Shown here: in pieces, positions 9,070 to 19,273 of the stretch
Position numbering within the stretch: the stretch's first letter is position 1
How the letters are laid out: each line of letters opens with the position of its first letter
NCBI GenBank assembly: GCA_011799875.1
Contig: CM022299.1
Coordinates: 36,786,755-36,850,754 of the forward strand
Length of the DNA: 64,000 nt
Source of the DNA: Thinopyrum elongatum
Lineage: Eukaryota; Streptophyta; Magnoliopsida; Poales; Poaceae
Direction: 5' to 3'
Position numbers and translations under genes: made by a program
Notes under the pieces: generated by a model
The model's database searches: none
Seen by the model: the letters and a program-made list of their open reading frames with translations, nothing else
Told to the model about the DNA's origin: nothing

Positions 9070-10752
9070 CGGTTATTTAAGCAGACCGACCATCACACCA
9101 CCGGCTCTCCTCTCCTCTCCCAAATCCGTTCAGCTCTATCATCGTCCGACACATCCAAGTAGTTCCTGGCATGATCATTTGGATGCGGGGGGAGCTCCGG
9201 ATCGTGGCGTTGCTGCCCACGGCCTCCAGGCTCCTAGGCGTCCATGGCTCCATCGGACGTCGGGGCGGAACCATTCTCCTCATACACCAAGGAGCAGCAG
9301 GCGCCCCTCCTCGCCAAGGCCGCTGCGAGGGACGATGAGTTCGCCCGGCAGATCGAGATGGTGCTAGCGCGGTCAATCATCGACGGCGGTCCAGTGCCGC
9401 CATCTCTCGAGCCCCAACATGGCGTTCAAATCGGACGCCGCATAAAGGAGGAGACGACATCTCCTTTGGGCAGTCACGCCGTCCATATCACGGGCTGCCA
9501 AAAGAGCAGGCGTCGGCGTCTCTCACGTGTTGGCAGTCGGGCAGCCAGTGGCGCCCAATCACCGTCAATAAGGAAGAGCCCTTCTTCAAGGCATCCTCCA
9601 AGCCACCCCCATGCCTCCACTACTACCTCAGTGGTCGCGACGTGTTCTCATCCTCATCGAAGAAATGCCTCGGCGAGGCGGAGCGCTAGGAGTGTCGCAA
9701 CAAGGTGCGTTGGGCGGTGTACGCGAAGTTTGACGGCGTGTCGGCCTGGGTCCTCGCGGACCCGGCGCTTGCGGATGCCTAGGCCCTGTATCGGTCCAGG
9801 GTCCATGATCAGACCGCCACTCGCCGTCGACGCTGGCTTAGCAACCAACTTCTCCAAGCGGGACTGTCCAAACCTGAGTGCTTCGCTCGACTCCAAGGCA
9901 AGGGCAGGTGGCGCGGGCGGAGTCCGCGGCGCACATCGCCGAAAGCAACCTAACATCTACACCAGACTAATTTACAATTATATTTTTGAGTTATGCTTTA
10001 GTGATTGTGGCTTTTACCCACTAAATATGTTGAAATGACACCATACAAGATACGGCATAGAACGTCGATCCAGTTTGTCTTTCTTACAATTTGGAATGAG
10101 ATGCATATGTAAAGTGTATCATGGTTTTCACGCGCAGCCTTCAGTAAGGTAACGACACTGAAGCACCGCCGCCGCTCGATCCAAAGGATCATGGTTTTCA
10201 CCCGGAGCGATCTGAAGAGAGTAGCCGTGACGATGCCTTCATGGACATCCTCGAATGCTGCCGGCGCCGTCGGTCTGGACAAGCCAGATAGGAATCAGTA
10301 CCCAGCACGCCCCCAGCCTCCAAGACCACAAACGATCGCCTAAAACACCGACCACCACGTCGCCCACACTGCCATGATTGTTGTGTCCACACCTAAGCCA
10401 CAAGCACCGTGGCTCCCACCACCAAGGGTCGCCGCCCCGGCATCCAAGATCTCTCCTCCGTCGCCGCCATTGCACCCGGACGCCAACAACCGGTGAAGCA
10501 GCAGAAGGCATCACCAAGAGCCCCACAGCTAGCTCCTTGGTGAGGACAGGGCCCAGTCGGTCCGTACAGGGCAGGGGAAGTGGACGACGGCCGCCAACTG
10601 CAGCCACCCCAACCACCGGAGACCCGGACCTCCACCACGACCAATCTAGTTTCTCCAGATTTCAGCAACGGGACTGCCAAGGGCCCCCTGCCTCCCTCTC
10701 GGATTCGCCCCACCACCAGTACTGGGCCGCCGAAGATGCCTAGAGCATCAGC
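9070..10752 (+). other. GC-rich degenerate region interrupted by the copia insertion
   Basis: An open frame at 9244-10038 (MAPSDVGAEPFSSYTKEQQ ...) follows a TATA-like TTATTTAAG at 9073-9081. The frame degenerates and resembles no family I can name. From about 10120 the sequence carries blocks of the kind TCATGGTTTTCACCCGGAGC that recur in non-coding parts of cereal LINE-like or gene-capturing elements. I treat it as transposon-derived or pseudogenic, with low certainty. It continues on the far side of the copia element at 16086. Confidence 0.35.
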
Positions 10753-10900
10753 TGTAGACAGATAATTTGCAATACGATATATTGATTGGGGTGCTGGTGC
10801 ACGCATATATATACAAGGGAAGGCCTCTACCTCAACTATACAAGACTAGGAGGTGGGCCACAACTCCAATACACGTGCAATACAAAATATATACTCAACA
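10753..10900 (-). repeat. 3' LTR of the copia element
   Basis: 148 bp, TG...CA ends, paired with 15933-16080. The pol stop codon lies inside it (10895-10897). Confidence 0.95.
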
Positions 10901-12637
10901 CCCCCCCGCAGTCGAAGCGTCGCTGGAGACACAGAGACTGGACCGAAACTCCTCGAAGACGGGAGTAGGCAATCCCTTAGTCATCACATCAGCAAACTGT
11001 TGCGTCGTCGGCACGTGGAGAACCCGAACACGGCCAAGGGCAACCTGCTCGCGCACGAAGTGAATATCGAGCTCAATATGCTTCGTCCGTCGATGGTGCA
11101 CCGGGTTGACGGAGAGGTAGACCGCGCTGACGTTGTCGCAGTAGACAAGAGTGGCCTTGTGAACATCACAAAGCAACTCCTGGAGCAGCTGACGTATCCA
11201 AGAGCACTCGGCCACGGCATTAGCCACGGCGCGATACTCTGCCTCGGCGCTGGAGCGGGAGACCGTGGGCCGCCGCTTCGATGACCAAGAGATCAACGAG
11301 GGCCCAAGGTAGACGCAGTAGCCTGACGTAGAGCGTCGTGTGTCGGGGCAGCCAGCCCAGTCAGCATCCGAGTAGGCCACGAGGTCGGTGGAGGCGGAGG
11401 CCGTCAGGGTGAGTCCCAAGGACATGGTGCCGCGTATGTAACGGAGAATACGCTTCACCAAAGTCCAGTGAGAGTCACGCGGGGCGTGCATATGGAGGCA
11501 CACCTGCTGAACAGCGTACTGCAGGTCGGGGCGAGTCAGCGTCAAGTACTGTAAAGCACCGACGATAGAGCAATAAAACGCTCCATCGGACGCGAGATAC
11601 CCTTCCAGAGCAGAGACCTTCGCCTTCGTGTCGACGGGGGTGGGCGCCGGCTTGCAATTAAGCATACCGGCACGCTCAAGGAGCTCGTGGGCGTACTTCT
11701 GCTGATGCAGAAAGAAACCGTCAGCCCGGCGGATCACCTCGATGCCGAGAAAGTAGTGCAGGGGCCCCAAGTCCTTGAGGGCGAACTCATCACGAAGACG
11801 AGCAGTCAGCCGCTGAAGGAGATCTGGGGCGGACGCCGTGAGGATGATGTCGTCGACGTAGAGCAGCAGATATGCAGTGTCAGCTCCCTGATGATACACA
11901 AAGAGTGAGGCATCGGAGCGAGTGGACCGAAAGCCCAGAGACTGCAGGAAGGCTGCGATACGCTGGTACCAAGCCCGAGGCGCCTGCTTCAACCCATAAA
12001 GAGAGCGGGAGAGCAAGCACACGAAGTCGGGGTGCTCGGCGTCGACGAAACCAGTAGGCTGCTCACAGAACACCTGCTCGGCGAGATGACCATGCAAGAA
12101 GGCATTGGAAACGTCCAACTGATGCACAGGCCAGGCGCGCGAGACGGCCAGCTGAAGGACGGCGCGGATCGTGCCCGGTTTCACAACCGGGGCGAAGGTG
12201 TCGGTGAAGTCCACGCCCGCGCGCTGCCGAAAGCCACGAACCACCCATCGAGCCTTGTAGCGCTCGAGAGAACCGTCCGGGCGAGTCTTGTGGCGAAACA
12301 CCCACTTGCCAGAGATGATGTTGGCACAAGGGGGTCGCGGAACAAGCTGCCACGTACGGTTGCGCTGCAGGGCATCAAACTCCTCCTGCATCGCAGCCAG
12401 CCAATGAGGATCCCGAAGGGCGGCACGAGCGGAGGTGGGGATGGGTGATGGCGTCGATGTCGAGGCAGCGCACGCATACTCGTCGGAGGAGTAGCGTGTG
12501 CTCGGCCGATGCACTCCTGCACGGGCACGGGTGACCGGGCCGGCGAGGGCGGCGGGTGCCGCGGCAGCGGGGGCCACAACGGCATCGGGGGCCACGGCCA
12601 CAACAGGGGCGCCCGTGGTTGCGGGGCCCGCGGCCAT
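10895..12637 (-). CDS. Copia reverse transcriptase and RNase H part of Pol
   Basis: The 580-aa open frame contains the full RVT_2 reverse transcriptase (WQLVPRPPCANIISGKWVFR, YKARWVVRGFRQ, QLDVSNAFLHG, SLYGLKQAPRAWY) with the catalytic YVDD box (LLLYVDDIIL). The copia RNase H follows: AYSDADWAGCPDTRRSTSG, SRSSAEAEYRAVANA, VYCDNVSAVYLS, KHIELDIHFVRE, DVMTKGL. All motifs are intact. The stop falls inside the 3' LTR, and the polypurine run encodes the last glycines. Confidence 0.92.
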   Translation of the reverse strand: MAAGPATTGAPVVAVAPDAVVAPAAAAPAALAGPVTRARAGVHRPSTRYSSDEYACAASTSTPSPIPTSARAALRDPHWLAAMQEEFDALQRNRTWQLVPRPPCANIISGKWVFRHKTRPDGSLERYKARWVVRGFRQRAGVDFTDTFAPVVKPGTIRAVLQLAVSRAWPVHQLDVSNAFLHGHLAEQVFCEQPTGFVDAEHPDFVCLLSRSLYGLKQAPRAWYQRIAAFLQSLGFRSTRSDASLFVYHQGADTAYLLLYVDDIILTASAPDLLQRLTARLRDEFALKDLGPLHYFLGIEVIRRADGFFLHQQKYAHELLERAGMLNCKPAPTPVDTKAKVSALEGYLASDGAFYCSIVGALQYLTLTRPDLQYAVQQVCLHMHAPRDSHWTLVKRILRYIRGTMSLGLTLTASASTDLVAYSDADWAGCPDTRRSTSGYCVYLGPSLISWSSKRRPTVSRSSAEAEYRAVANAVAECSWIRQLLQELLCDVHKATLVYCDNVSAVYLSVNPVHHRRTKHIELDIHFVREQVALGRVRVLHVPTTQQFADVMTKGLPTPVFEEFRSSLCVSSDASTAGGC

Positions 12638-12639
12638 AA

Positions 12640-14505
12640 CGGGGGCGCCCGCAGCGTCAGGGGCGGGGCCCGCGGTGTCAGAGGCGGGGGCCGCGGCGTC
12701 AGGAGCCGCGACGGTGCTAGCCTTGCCAGCCGCGGAGGAGGCGACGGGCGAGGTCGACGTCGAGCCCGTCGCAGGAGTAGCGGCGCCGGCCGGGGTGGTG
12801 GGTGGGGTGCCCGCGGGCTCGACCTCGGGCGAGGGAGCCGGGGACCCGGGGGCCCGGTCGGACTCAACCTCGGGTGAGGGAGTCGAGAACCCGGGAGGGG
12901 GCGGCAGAAGGCGCCGGGCTGGGGGGTGTCGCCGCGCATTGCACCAGGTGGGGGCGCGGGGGCCGGAGCCGTAGGAGCCGCGGTTGGAGGAACCTGAAAA
13001 AAAGGGAACACCGTCTCGACGAAGTACACGTGCCTCGAGGTGTACACACGATGAGTGACAGGATCATAGCACCGGTAACCTTTGGTGTTGGGAGGGTAGC
13101 CAAGGAAGATGCATGGGACGGAGCGGGGTGCAAGCTTGTGTGGCGTGGTGGACGTGGTGCTAGGATAACAGAGACACCCAAATATGCGAAGACCATCATA
13201 GGACGGTGGTGTACCGAAAAGAAGGTGGTGAGGGGCGTAGTTCCACCGGGGACGACACGGACGAATGTTGACTAAGAGAGAGGCGGTGGCGAGGGCATCG
13301 GGCCAGAACCGAGCGGGCACGTTAGCGTGAAAGAGCAACGTGCGAACGCAGTCATTAAGAGTGCGGAGAATGCGCTCAGCGCGGCCGTTCTGCTGTGAAG
13401 TGTAGGGACAAGTCAGACGGAAGGTGGTGCCGTGAGAGGCGAGAAGTGAGCGAAGAGCGACGTTGTCAAACTCTTTTCCGTTATCAGTTTGGAGTGCAAG
13501 TATGGGGCGACCGAACTGAGTGGTGACGTAGGAATAAAAGGTGGTGAGTGTGGCTAAAGCATCGGATTTACGACGAAGAGGAAAAGTCCACACATAATGA
13601 GAATAATCATCTAAAATCACCAAATAGTATAGATAGCCCGTGTTACTCGCAACAGGAGACGTCCAAACATCACTATGAATCAACTGAAACGGAAAAGTGG
13701 AAACTGAAGTAGACGCACTAAAGGGAAGACGCACGTGCTTGCCCAAATGACAAGCCTCACAAGTATGCTCGTCGAGCTTATTACATGAGAAAGAAAAACT
13801 CCTAAGAATCTGACGCAAAACGGCGGGGTTGGGGTGCCCCAAGCGAGCATGCCAAAGGTCGACGCCGACGGAGAGAGCGACGGGTGTGGAAGTGGAGGCG
13901 CCGGCGTGCACGGGATAAAGCTCGTCAGGGCTATCACATCGGTGAAGCACCATCCGGGTACGGGCGTCCTTCACAGAAAAACCAACATCGTCAAATTCAA
14001 CAGTAAGAGGATTCTCACGAGTAAGACGACGAACAGAGACTAAGCTAGTGACTAAGTCAGGTGAAACAAGAACGTTAGACATAGTGATAGATGTGGAACT
14101 AGAAGGAAAACTAGTGCTACCGACATGGGTGATGGGTAAAGAGGAACCGTTGCCAACGGTGATGCGAGTGGGAGTGTGAACGGGAGTGGAGGAGGAAAGG
14201 TTACCGGGATGAGCTGTCATGTGCGCAGTAGCACCCGAGTCCATGTACCAGTCGCCTCCACCGCCATAGTTGCTCGGTGACGGCGCCGAGTGTAGGGCGG
14301 CCAGGAGGGCTGGGTCCCACGGTGCAGGTGCCGGCGGTGGCAGCTGGCCTCCATAGGGCGGCGCCTGGGCGGGCGCGCCGTAGCCACCGAGGGATGGCGG
14401 CGCGAGCGGGGCACCGTAGGGCTGGTAGGGGACGCCGACGAACGCCTGGTGGCCCGCTGGACGGGGGCCAAGGAGACCCGGTGCAGGAGCCCGCGGGATG
14501 GGCAT
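12640..14505 (-). CDS. Copia protease and integrase part of Pol
   Basis: This frame shows the aspartic protease motif (DWYMDSGATAHMT), the integrase zinc-binding HHCC region (LWHARLGHPN ... CEACHLGK) and the integrase core residues: Asp in LIHSDVWTSP, Asp in LQTDNGKEF, Glu in SQQNGRAERIL. DUF-type linker sequence follows (GYPPNTKGYRCYDP, HVYFVETVFPF). A Pro/Ala-rich linker leads out of frame to the reverse transcriptase at 12637. The frame itself stays open to 12181, but that part is out-of-frame translation of the RT region, so a frameshift lies within about 12600-13000. Confidence 0.8.
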
Positions 14506-15476
14506 ATGATAGGCGTGGACAACGCCCGTCCACGGGTTCTGCCCGGCGGCCCACGGCGGAGGCGGCTGCTGGAAACGGGGCGCCCCCCTGCACCTGGCGC
14601 CTGCGGCTGCTGCTGGCGGCGGCCTCCGCCACCCCGCCGGTTGCGCCGGCCCCCGCCACCTTGCGGCTGCTGGGGAGGCGCTGGGGGCGCGGGCGGAGCG
14701 GGCGGCATCGGGTAGTAGCCGGCGGGTGCTGGCGGCGCGGACTGGCGGGGGGCGGTCGGAGGAGCAGGGCCGCCGCGGGTGGTACCGGCGGCGAGAGCGG
14801 TGTGCTGGACCCGCTGCTTCAGCTTCGTCATCCGGCGCTCCTCAAGTTTGAGGTACGCGACGACGCGCTGGAAAGTGGGTTGCGGCAGCAGGGTGAGGTT
14901 GGACGCCGCGTTGCCGAAGTCCTCATTAAGCCCGGCGGTGAGGGTGCTCAGCATGAGGTCATCAGAGACCTTAGCGCCGATGTCACGAAGCTCGTCGGCG
15001 AGCATCTTGAGCCTCATGCAGTACTCGTCGATGGTGGAGTTGTCCTGGTGACAGCCGAAGAACTCCTGCTGCAAGAAAACAAGCCGCTGGAGTTTGTTGT
15101 CGGTGAAGAGCGCGTTGATCTTGGCCCACACGGTGCAGGCGTCGTCGTCCTCGGCGACGACCGTGTGGAAGATGTCCTTCGAGACCGTCTGATAGAACCA
15201 ACGGATGAGCGTGGCCTCGATGGCGGACCACTCCGGGTCACCACGCATGTACGCGCTGTCCACGGAACCGTCGATATGCTCGGTGAGATAGTACTCGCGG
15301 AAGACGAGGTTGAAGTAGGTCTTCCACGCGTAGTACGACGTGCTGGAGCTGTCGAGACGGATGGGGACCCGGGCCTCAATATTGAGGTCACGGATGGCGG
15401 CGGCGGAGGGCTCGGGACCAGCAAACGGGTTGGACGAGTGGGTGGTGGAGCAGCCGGGGGAGGAGGGCCACGACAT
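14217..15476 (-). CDS. gag: Copia Gag polyprotein (UBN2-type gag)
   Basis: From the ATG at 15474-15476 (MSWPSSPGCSTTHSSNPFAG) the frame encodes a typical plant copia Gag. It has PIRLDSSSTSYYAWKTYF, AIEATLIRWFYQTVSKDIF, AKINALFTDNKLQRLVFLQ and STIDEYCMRLKMLADELRDI. A Gly/Arg/Gln-rich tail (RRNRRGGGGRRQQQPQ) follows. No CCHC zinc knuckle is visible in this frame. The longer open frame upstream of this ATG lies in the leader. The frame overlaps the pol frame at 14217-14505, so gag and pol are separated by a frameshift. Confidence 0.85.
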   Translation of the reverse strand: MSWPSSPGCSTTHSSNPFAGPEPSAAAIRDLNIEARVPIRLDSSSTSYYAWKTYFNLVFREYYLTEHIDGSVDSAYMRGDPEWSAIEATLIRWFYQTVSKDIFHTVVAEDDDACTVWAKINALFTDNKLQRLVFLQQEFFGCHQDNSTIDEYCMRLKMLADELRDIGAKVSDDLMLSTLTAGLNEDFGNAASNLTLLPQPTFQRVVAYLKLEERRMTKLKQRVQHTALAAGTTRGGPAPPTAPRQSAPPAPAGYYPMPPAPPAPPAPPQQPQGGGGRRNRRGGGGRRQQQPQAPGAGGRPVSSSRLRRGPPGRTRGRALSTPIICPSRGLLHRVSLAPVQRATRRSSASPTSPTVPRSRRHPSVATARPPRRRPMEASCHRRHLHRGTQPSWPPYTRRRHRATMAVEATGTWTRVLLRT

Positions 15477-15932
15477 GGCGGCGGCGTGCGGGGTAGCGGC
15501 TAGAGTTAGGGTTGGGAGGGGGAGGTGGCAGCAGCAGCAGGTGCGGCTGCAGCGAGAGGCGGACGCGGCGGCTGAAGGGAGCGGCGCGCAGATGGGAAGA
15601 CGCAGCGGCTGGCTAGGCGTGCGTGGGACAGAGGGAGGCGGCGGCGGCGCGAAGACTGCAGCGGCACGGCACGAGATACGCAAGACACCAGCCAAGGTTG
15701 CTAAGCAGCTGGATCGATTCTTAGTCTAGCTAGCTTGTGCACGCGCTGGACAATACGACGGGACACACACGCGAGAACTCGTCGGGCGGAAGCGAGGCAC
15801 AGGCAGCTGCGGCGCGGGTTAGTGGGAGGAGAGGCGCGGCAGCGGCGGGTGCGGTGGTGGGTTGCGGCGGCGGCGGCGCGGGGAGACGCGGCGGCGGCTG
15901 ACCCTAGGGTTAGACCGGAGAGGATGATACCA

Positions 15933-16080
15933 TGTAGACAGATAATTTGCAATACGATATATTGATTGTGGTGCTGATGCACGCATATATATACAAGGGA
16001 AGGCCTCTACCTCAACTATAGAAGACTAGGAGGTGGGCCACAACTCCAATACACGTGCAATACAAAATATATACTCAACA
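15933..16080 (-). repeat. 5' LTR of the copia element
   Basis: 148 bp, the partner of 10753-10900 with three substitutions. A primer binding site complementary to initiator Met tRNA directly adjoins it at 15925-15932. Confidence 0.95.
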
Positions 16081-16803
16081 TCAGCCACTGCCACCAACCG
16101 ACGGAGCTCGCCTCCTGGCATTGGGTCGAGCCACCAGATGAACGGAGGGGAAGATCACGGCCGTCCCCACCGCGCCGCTGCCACCACCTACCACTACAGG
16201 GTGGCCGTCCGCGGCCCAAGCCGAACACAGCCCGCGCCGACGCACAGAAAAGCAAGCCGCCGCCACTCGCCCACCTGAACACGCACTATCCCCCGCCGCC
16301 AGGCATGTCAGAGCAGGTCGCCCGTGGCCCAAGCCGCAAGCAGTCCCCGCTACATGACAGGCCGCGGGCGCGAGATTCGCTTGATCTGGTCTGGTCCGTC
16401 TCGCATATCACCGCCTAAAGAGGCCGCCGCTCCGCAGCCGCCGCACGCCGTTAGGGGCCCAGTTCGCCCCCGCACCACCGCCAAGGGCTAGTTCGCCGCC
16501 GCACCGCCGCCAGGTAGAGCCGCCACCACCCAGCACGACGGACGTTGCTACAGTCCAACGCCTCCTCATGCTACGCCGTCCCGCGCCAGCCGTCAACCAC
16601 GAATAGAGGGGTTAGATCCCTGCTACCACCAACGTCGGCCGGGCTTTGTCACCGTGACGGTGGGGAAGAAAGGCCGAGGGAGTCGAGTGGTGGCGCGCTA
16701 GGATTTCCCCCGGGCCGAGGGAGTCGAGTGGTGGCGCGCTAGGATTTCCCCCGAGTACGCTCACGGGAGGGGGCATGGTTGTCTTAAGAAAAAATACTGG
16801 ATA
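16081..16803 (+). other. Right half of the region split by copia, with a 41-bp tandem duplication
   Basis: GC-rich continuation of the 9.1-10.75 kb region with no credible gene. A 41-bp unit beginning GGCCGAGGGAGTCGAGTGGT is present twice head to tail (16672-16712, 16713-16753). Confidence 0.45.
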
Positions 16804-17072
16804 CTCCCTCCATTCTTATTTACTCTACATATTAGAGTTGCTAAAGTCAAAAGAAGTACGGACATTTACTATAACAAATCTATATGATGTGAAATACATT
16901 CAATAATATATCTAATGGTATTGATTTATTATTGCATATGTTAATATTTTTTATTATAAATTTTCTCGAAGTTTAGCTTGACTTTGACTAAAATACGCAG
17001 ACTAAATAAAAACGGAGAGAAGTTTAGCTTGACTTTGACTAAAATACGCAGACTAAATAAAAACGGAGAGAG
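16804..17072. mobile_element. Stowaway-like MITE with an internal 51-bp duplication
   Basis: The ends CTCCCTCCATTCTTATTTA and AAAACGGAGAGAG are inverted, with flanking TA on both sides (16802-16803, 17073-17074). A 51-bp block starting GAAGTTTAGCTTGACTTTGA occurs twice in tandem (16968-17018, 17019-17069). Non-coding. Confidence 0.75.
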
Positions 17073-17074
17073 TA

Positions 17075-17685
17075 ATAGATTTCCAACCCATTGGCCGGGA
17101 TAAGTCTTAAGTTTGGACTTCATTAGATATGTGTATGGGTGTGTGTACAAAAAAAAAATGTATTTTTCAAAGAAAAAAGGTCAAAGAAAACTGAAGGTAT
17201 TTGTCAAGAAAGAACAAAGAAAACTGAAGGTGAGATAGAAGTCACACAATCAACATTTAGGACATTGATCATTGTAGACCCACGATTAATGAAAGCTGAA
17301 TGCGAGACAGAAGACATTCAGTGTATCAATCATTCTTCAAGCAGATTTTCTGAAGAAGAAAGCCTGTCAGTGGCCAAGTTCTCGCTTGCCAGGCTTGCCA
17401 TGTTCCTCTTGATGCTGTCCATCCGAAACACAAGCAAAAACAATGGTCAAATTTTGTGTATGCAAAGTCTGCACTGCACTCAAAATCAGAAGGATTTATT
17501 TCTCATTTATTCATCGCCAAATCTGTTGGCGATTACACAAGTACAGACACAACAGGGAAAAGAAACGCAATACAGAGATGCCTCACACAAGTACAGACTC
17601 GGCAAGAACAAAGACACAACTGTAGCATACTTTTAGGCTGCAGAACTCGCGCACACATGAACCAGACTGGCTCTGACCCGAATGC
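17075..17685. other. Intergenic, 3' flank of the heat shock gene
   Basis: AT-rich, no gene seen. The part near 17500-17685 is the probable 3' UTR of the minus-strand heat shock gene. A near-repeat (CACAAGTACAGAC) occurs at about 17537 and 17586. Confidence 0.5.
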
Positions 17686-18141
17686 TCAGCCAGAGATCTC
17701 GATGGCCTTCACCTCGGGCTTCTTGACCTCCTCCTTGGGCACGGTGACGGTGAGCACCCCGTTCTCCAGCCCGGCCTTCACCTCCTCCACCTTGGCGTCC
17801 TCGGGCAGACGGAAGCGCCGCACGAACTTGCCGCTGCTGCGCTCCACGCGGTGCCACTTGTCGTTCTTGTCCTCCTTCTCCTTTGTGCGCTCGCCGCTGA
17901 CGACGAGCACGTTGCCGTCCTCCACCTCCACCTTGACCTCCTCCTTCTTCACGCCGGGGAGGTCGGCCTTGAAGACGTGCGCCTCGGGGGTCTCCTTCCA
18001 GTCCATCCGGGCGTTCGCGAACGCAGCTGTCTCGCTGCTGCCGCCTGAGATCGCCGGGACGATGGAACGGAAGGTGTCGAAGGGGTCCGCCCAGAGGTCG
18101 GCGAAGGGGTCGAACACGTTGCTCCGCCTCACGATCGACAT
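17686..18141 (-). CDS. HSP16.9: Class I cytosolic small heat shock protein, 16.9 kDa
   Basis: An intact single-exon 151-aa ATP-independent chaperone that binds unfolding proteins and passes them to HSP70/ClpB. The N-terminal arm begins [20 protein letters not shown]. The alpha-crystallin domain spans about residues 43-137 ([51 protein letters not shown]). The C-terminal I-x-I motif (IEI, residues 147-149) plugs into neighbouring dimers. It matches the wheat HSP16.9 family, whose dodecamer structure is known, in length and almost every residue; which paralogue is not resolved. The TATA box and heat shock elements listed separately indicate heat induction. Confidence 0.97.
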   Translation of the reverse strand: MSIVRRSNVFDPFADLWADPFDTFRSIVPAISGGSSETAAFANARMDWKETPEAHVFKADLPGVKKEEVKVEVEDGNVLVVSGERTKEKEDKNDKWHRVERSSGKFVRRFRLPEDAKVEEVKAGLENGVLTVTVPKEEVKKPEVKAIEISG

Positions 18142-18265
18142 CGTCGGTGTTGCTTTGGTTTGTAGCTCGGGGGCAAATCTGTATCGGATCGCAGTCGCAG
18201 GTAGGATGCTGTCTGTTTTTGCTTGAAACTGATTTGAGTTGGGATGGAGGCGATGGGAGGCCAGC

Positions 18266-18273
18266 TACTTATA
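18266..18273 (-). promoter_or_regulatory. TATA box of the heat shock gene
   Basis: TATAAGTA on the minus strand, about 125 bp upstream of the HSP16.9 ATG, the only good TATA string at a suitable distance. Confidence 0.75.
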
Positions 18274-18288
18274 GCGTCGCCGGGTGAT

Positions 18289-18308
18289 GCTCTTGAAGCA
18301 TCTCGACT
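18289..18308 (-). promoter_or_regulatory. Heat shock element next to the TATA box
   Basis: On the plus strand the bases read GCTCT-TGAAG-CATCT-CGACT. These are four alternating 5-bp units of the nGAAn/nTTCn type, one perfect and three with a single mismatch. They lie about 16 bp upstream of the TATA box, the usual place for HSF binding in plant sHSP promoters. Confidence 0.6.
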
Positions 18309-19150
18309 ACTCTGTAATCGACGAGCGTTTGGTTCTGTTTCGCTTTGCCGAGCTTCTCCTACCGTGTTCTAGAGGACTCCCCTTCTCCATTATTTTTCTC
18401 TGTACAGCTCCAGCACCTCGGCGAGTACTCTGGAATTTTTTTATTTTTTTTGTGTGCCGAAAGAGTACTCTGGAATGTGATGGGGTCTTTTCTAGAAGAA
18501 GACAAGGACAACTCGAGATGCCTCAGGAGCGCACCGGAGCTGGGGCCAACCGAGAAGAGCGCCAATCAAAGACCAAAGCTACGATCCAAATCAAACACTT
18601 GAAATCACTTATTGGTTAGTGCACATATACACCCTTTCACATGCAGTTCACACATCGATCCCTGGGTGCGTCCCTTTTTCTTCACTATATTTCTTTTCAT
18701 TGTGGCTGCTGCGTTACTGTAGACCCTTCAGACCAGAGCTCCTTTCGTTTCACGTGAAGCAAGATATAGCTCCCACGCTCAAGGGGTGCCCCCTATGTGT
18801 CTACATCGCTTCTACAAGGGTCGGCACTTGGTGCATCTGACTAACATATATTCTTTTTTATTAAAACTTGGCTCACTAATTATATATATATATATAATGT
18901 TTTTATTTATTAAAAAAAAAATATCCAAGTCAATACTCATGTAGTTCAAAAAGTTTTTGCATGTTGAAAACTCATATACTTTTCAAAAATATCTATGTAT
19001 ATCAAGAAAACTACACATACATTTAAGAAAATATATTCATATTTTTAAAAATTAGGTGAACATTAAATTTATGTCTATATTTGAAAAAAATAATAACTGA
19101 TTAGCGGTTCCAAGAAAAGTTCATTTATTTCACATGAAAATATTTATGTA
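18309..19150. other. Intergenic AT-rich DNA upstream of HSP16.9
   Basis: Promoter-distal part (including the outer heat shock element at 18490-18502), then AT-rich DNA with a TA run near 18880-18897. No gene seen. Confidence 0.45.
18367..18376 (-). promoter_or_regulatory. Second heat shock element half-sites
   Basis: TTCTAGAGGA gives facing TTC/GAG units. A better match TTCTAGAAGAAGA lies farther out at 18490-18502. Both are upstream of HSP16.9. Confidence 0.4.
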
Positions 19151-19273
19151 CTCCCTCCGTCCCATAATTCTTTTCTTAGATTTGTGTAGATACGGATGTA
19201 TCAAGTCATATTTTAGTATTAGATACATCCGTATCTAGACAAATCTAGGACAAGAATTTTGGGATGGAGGGAG
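19151..19273. mobile_element. Stowaway-type MITE
   Basis: A 123-bp palindromic element with ends CTCCCTCCGTCCCATAATTC and its near complement, and an inner palindrome TAGATACGGATGTATC / GATACATCCGTATCTA. TA flanks both ends. Confidence 0.92.

Larger units (their letters stand above)
7887..9070 (+). other. Downstream flank with two degraded copies of the kinase 3' end
   Basis: After the stop codon comes AT-rich 3' flank. A direct repeat TATATATAG(C/G)AGTAATGTAC lies at about 8177-8222. Two relics of the kinase C-terminal coding end are described separately. The stretch between them (8330-8870) shows no gene. Confidence 0.5.
10753..16080 (-). mobile_element. Complete Ty1/copia LTR retrotransposon, coding on minus strand
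   Basis: Two LTRs of 148 bp (10753-10900 and 15933-16080) start TGTAGACAG and end ACTCAACA on the plus strand and differ at three positions. The 5-bp target duplication TCAGC flanks both ends (10748-10752, 16081-16085). On the minus strand the primer binding site TGGTATCA follows the 5' LTR (15925-15932, initiator Met tRNA type), and a G-rich polypurine run (10901-10907) abuts the 3' LTR. Internal order is gag, protease, integrase, reverse transcriptase, RNase H, which is the copia order. The LTRs are short and similar, so the insertion is fairly recent. Confidence 0.95.

Noticed and set aside
9244..10038. 264-aa open frame as a host gene
   Set aside because: No recognisable domain, no clear exon limits, and it lies in a region with repeat-like blocks. 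Left as a degenerate region.
12498..12974. Ala/Gly-rich plus-strand frames opposite the copia pol linker, and the 408-aa plus-strand frame at 14277
   Set aside because: Antisense shadows of GC-rich copia coding sequence.
15925..15932. tRNA-like matches at 15925 and at 47474
   Set aside because: They are retrotransposon primer binding sites adjoining LTRs (initiator Met and Asp types), not tRNA genes; no cloverleaf is present.
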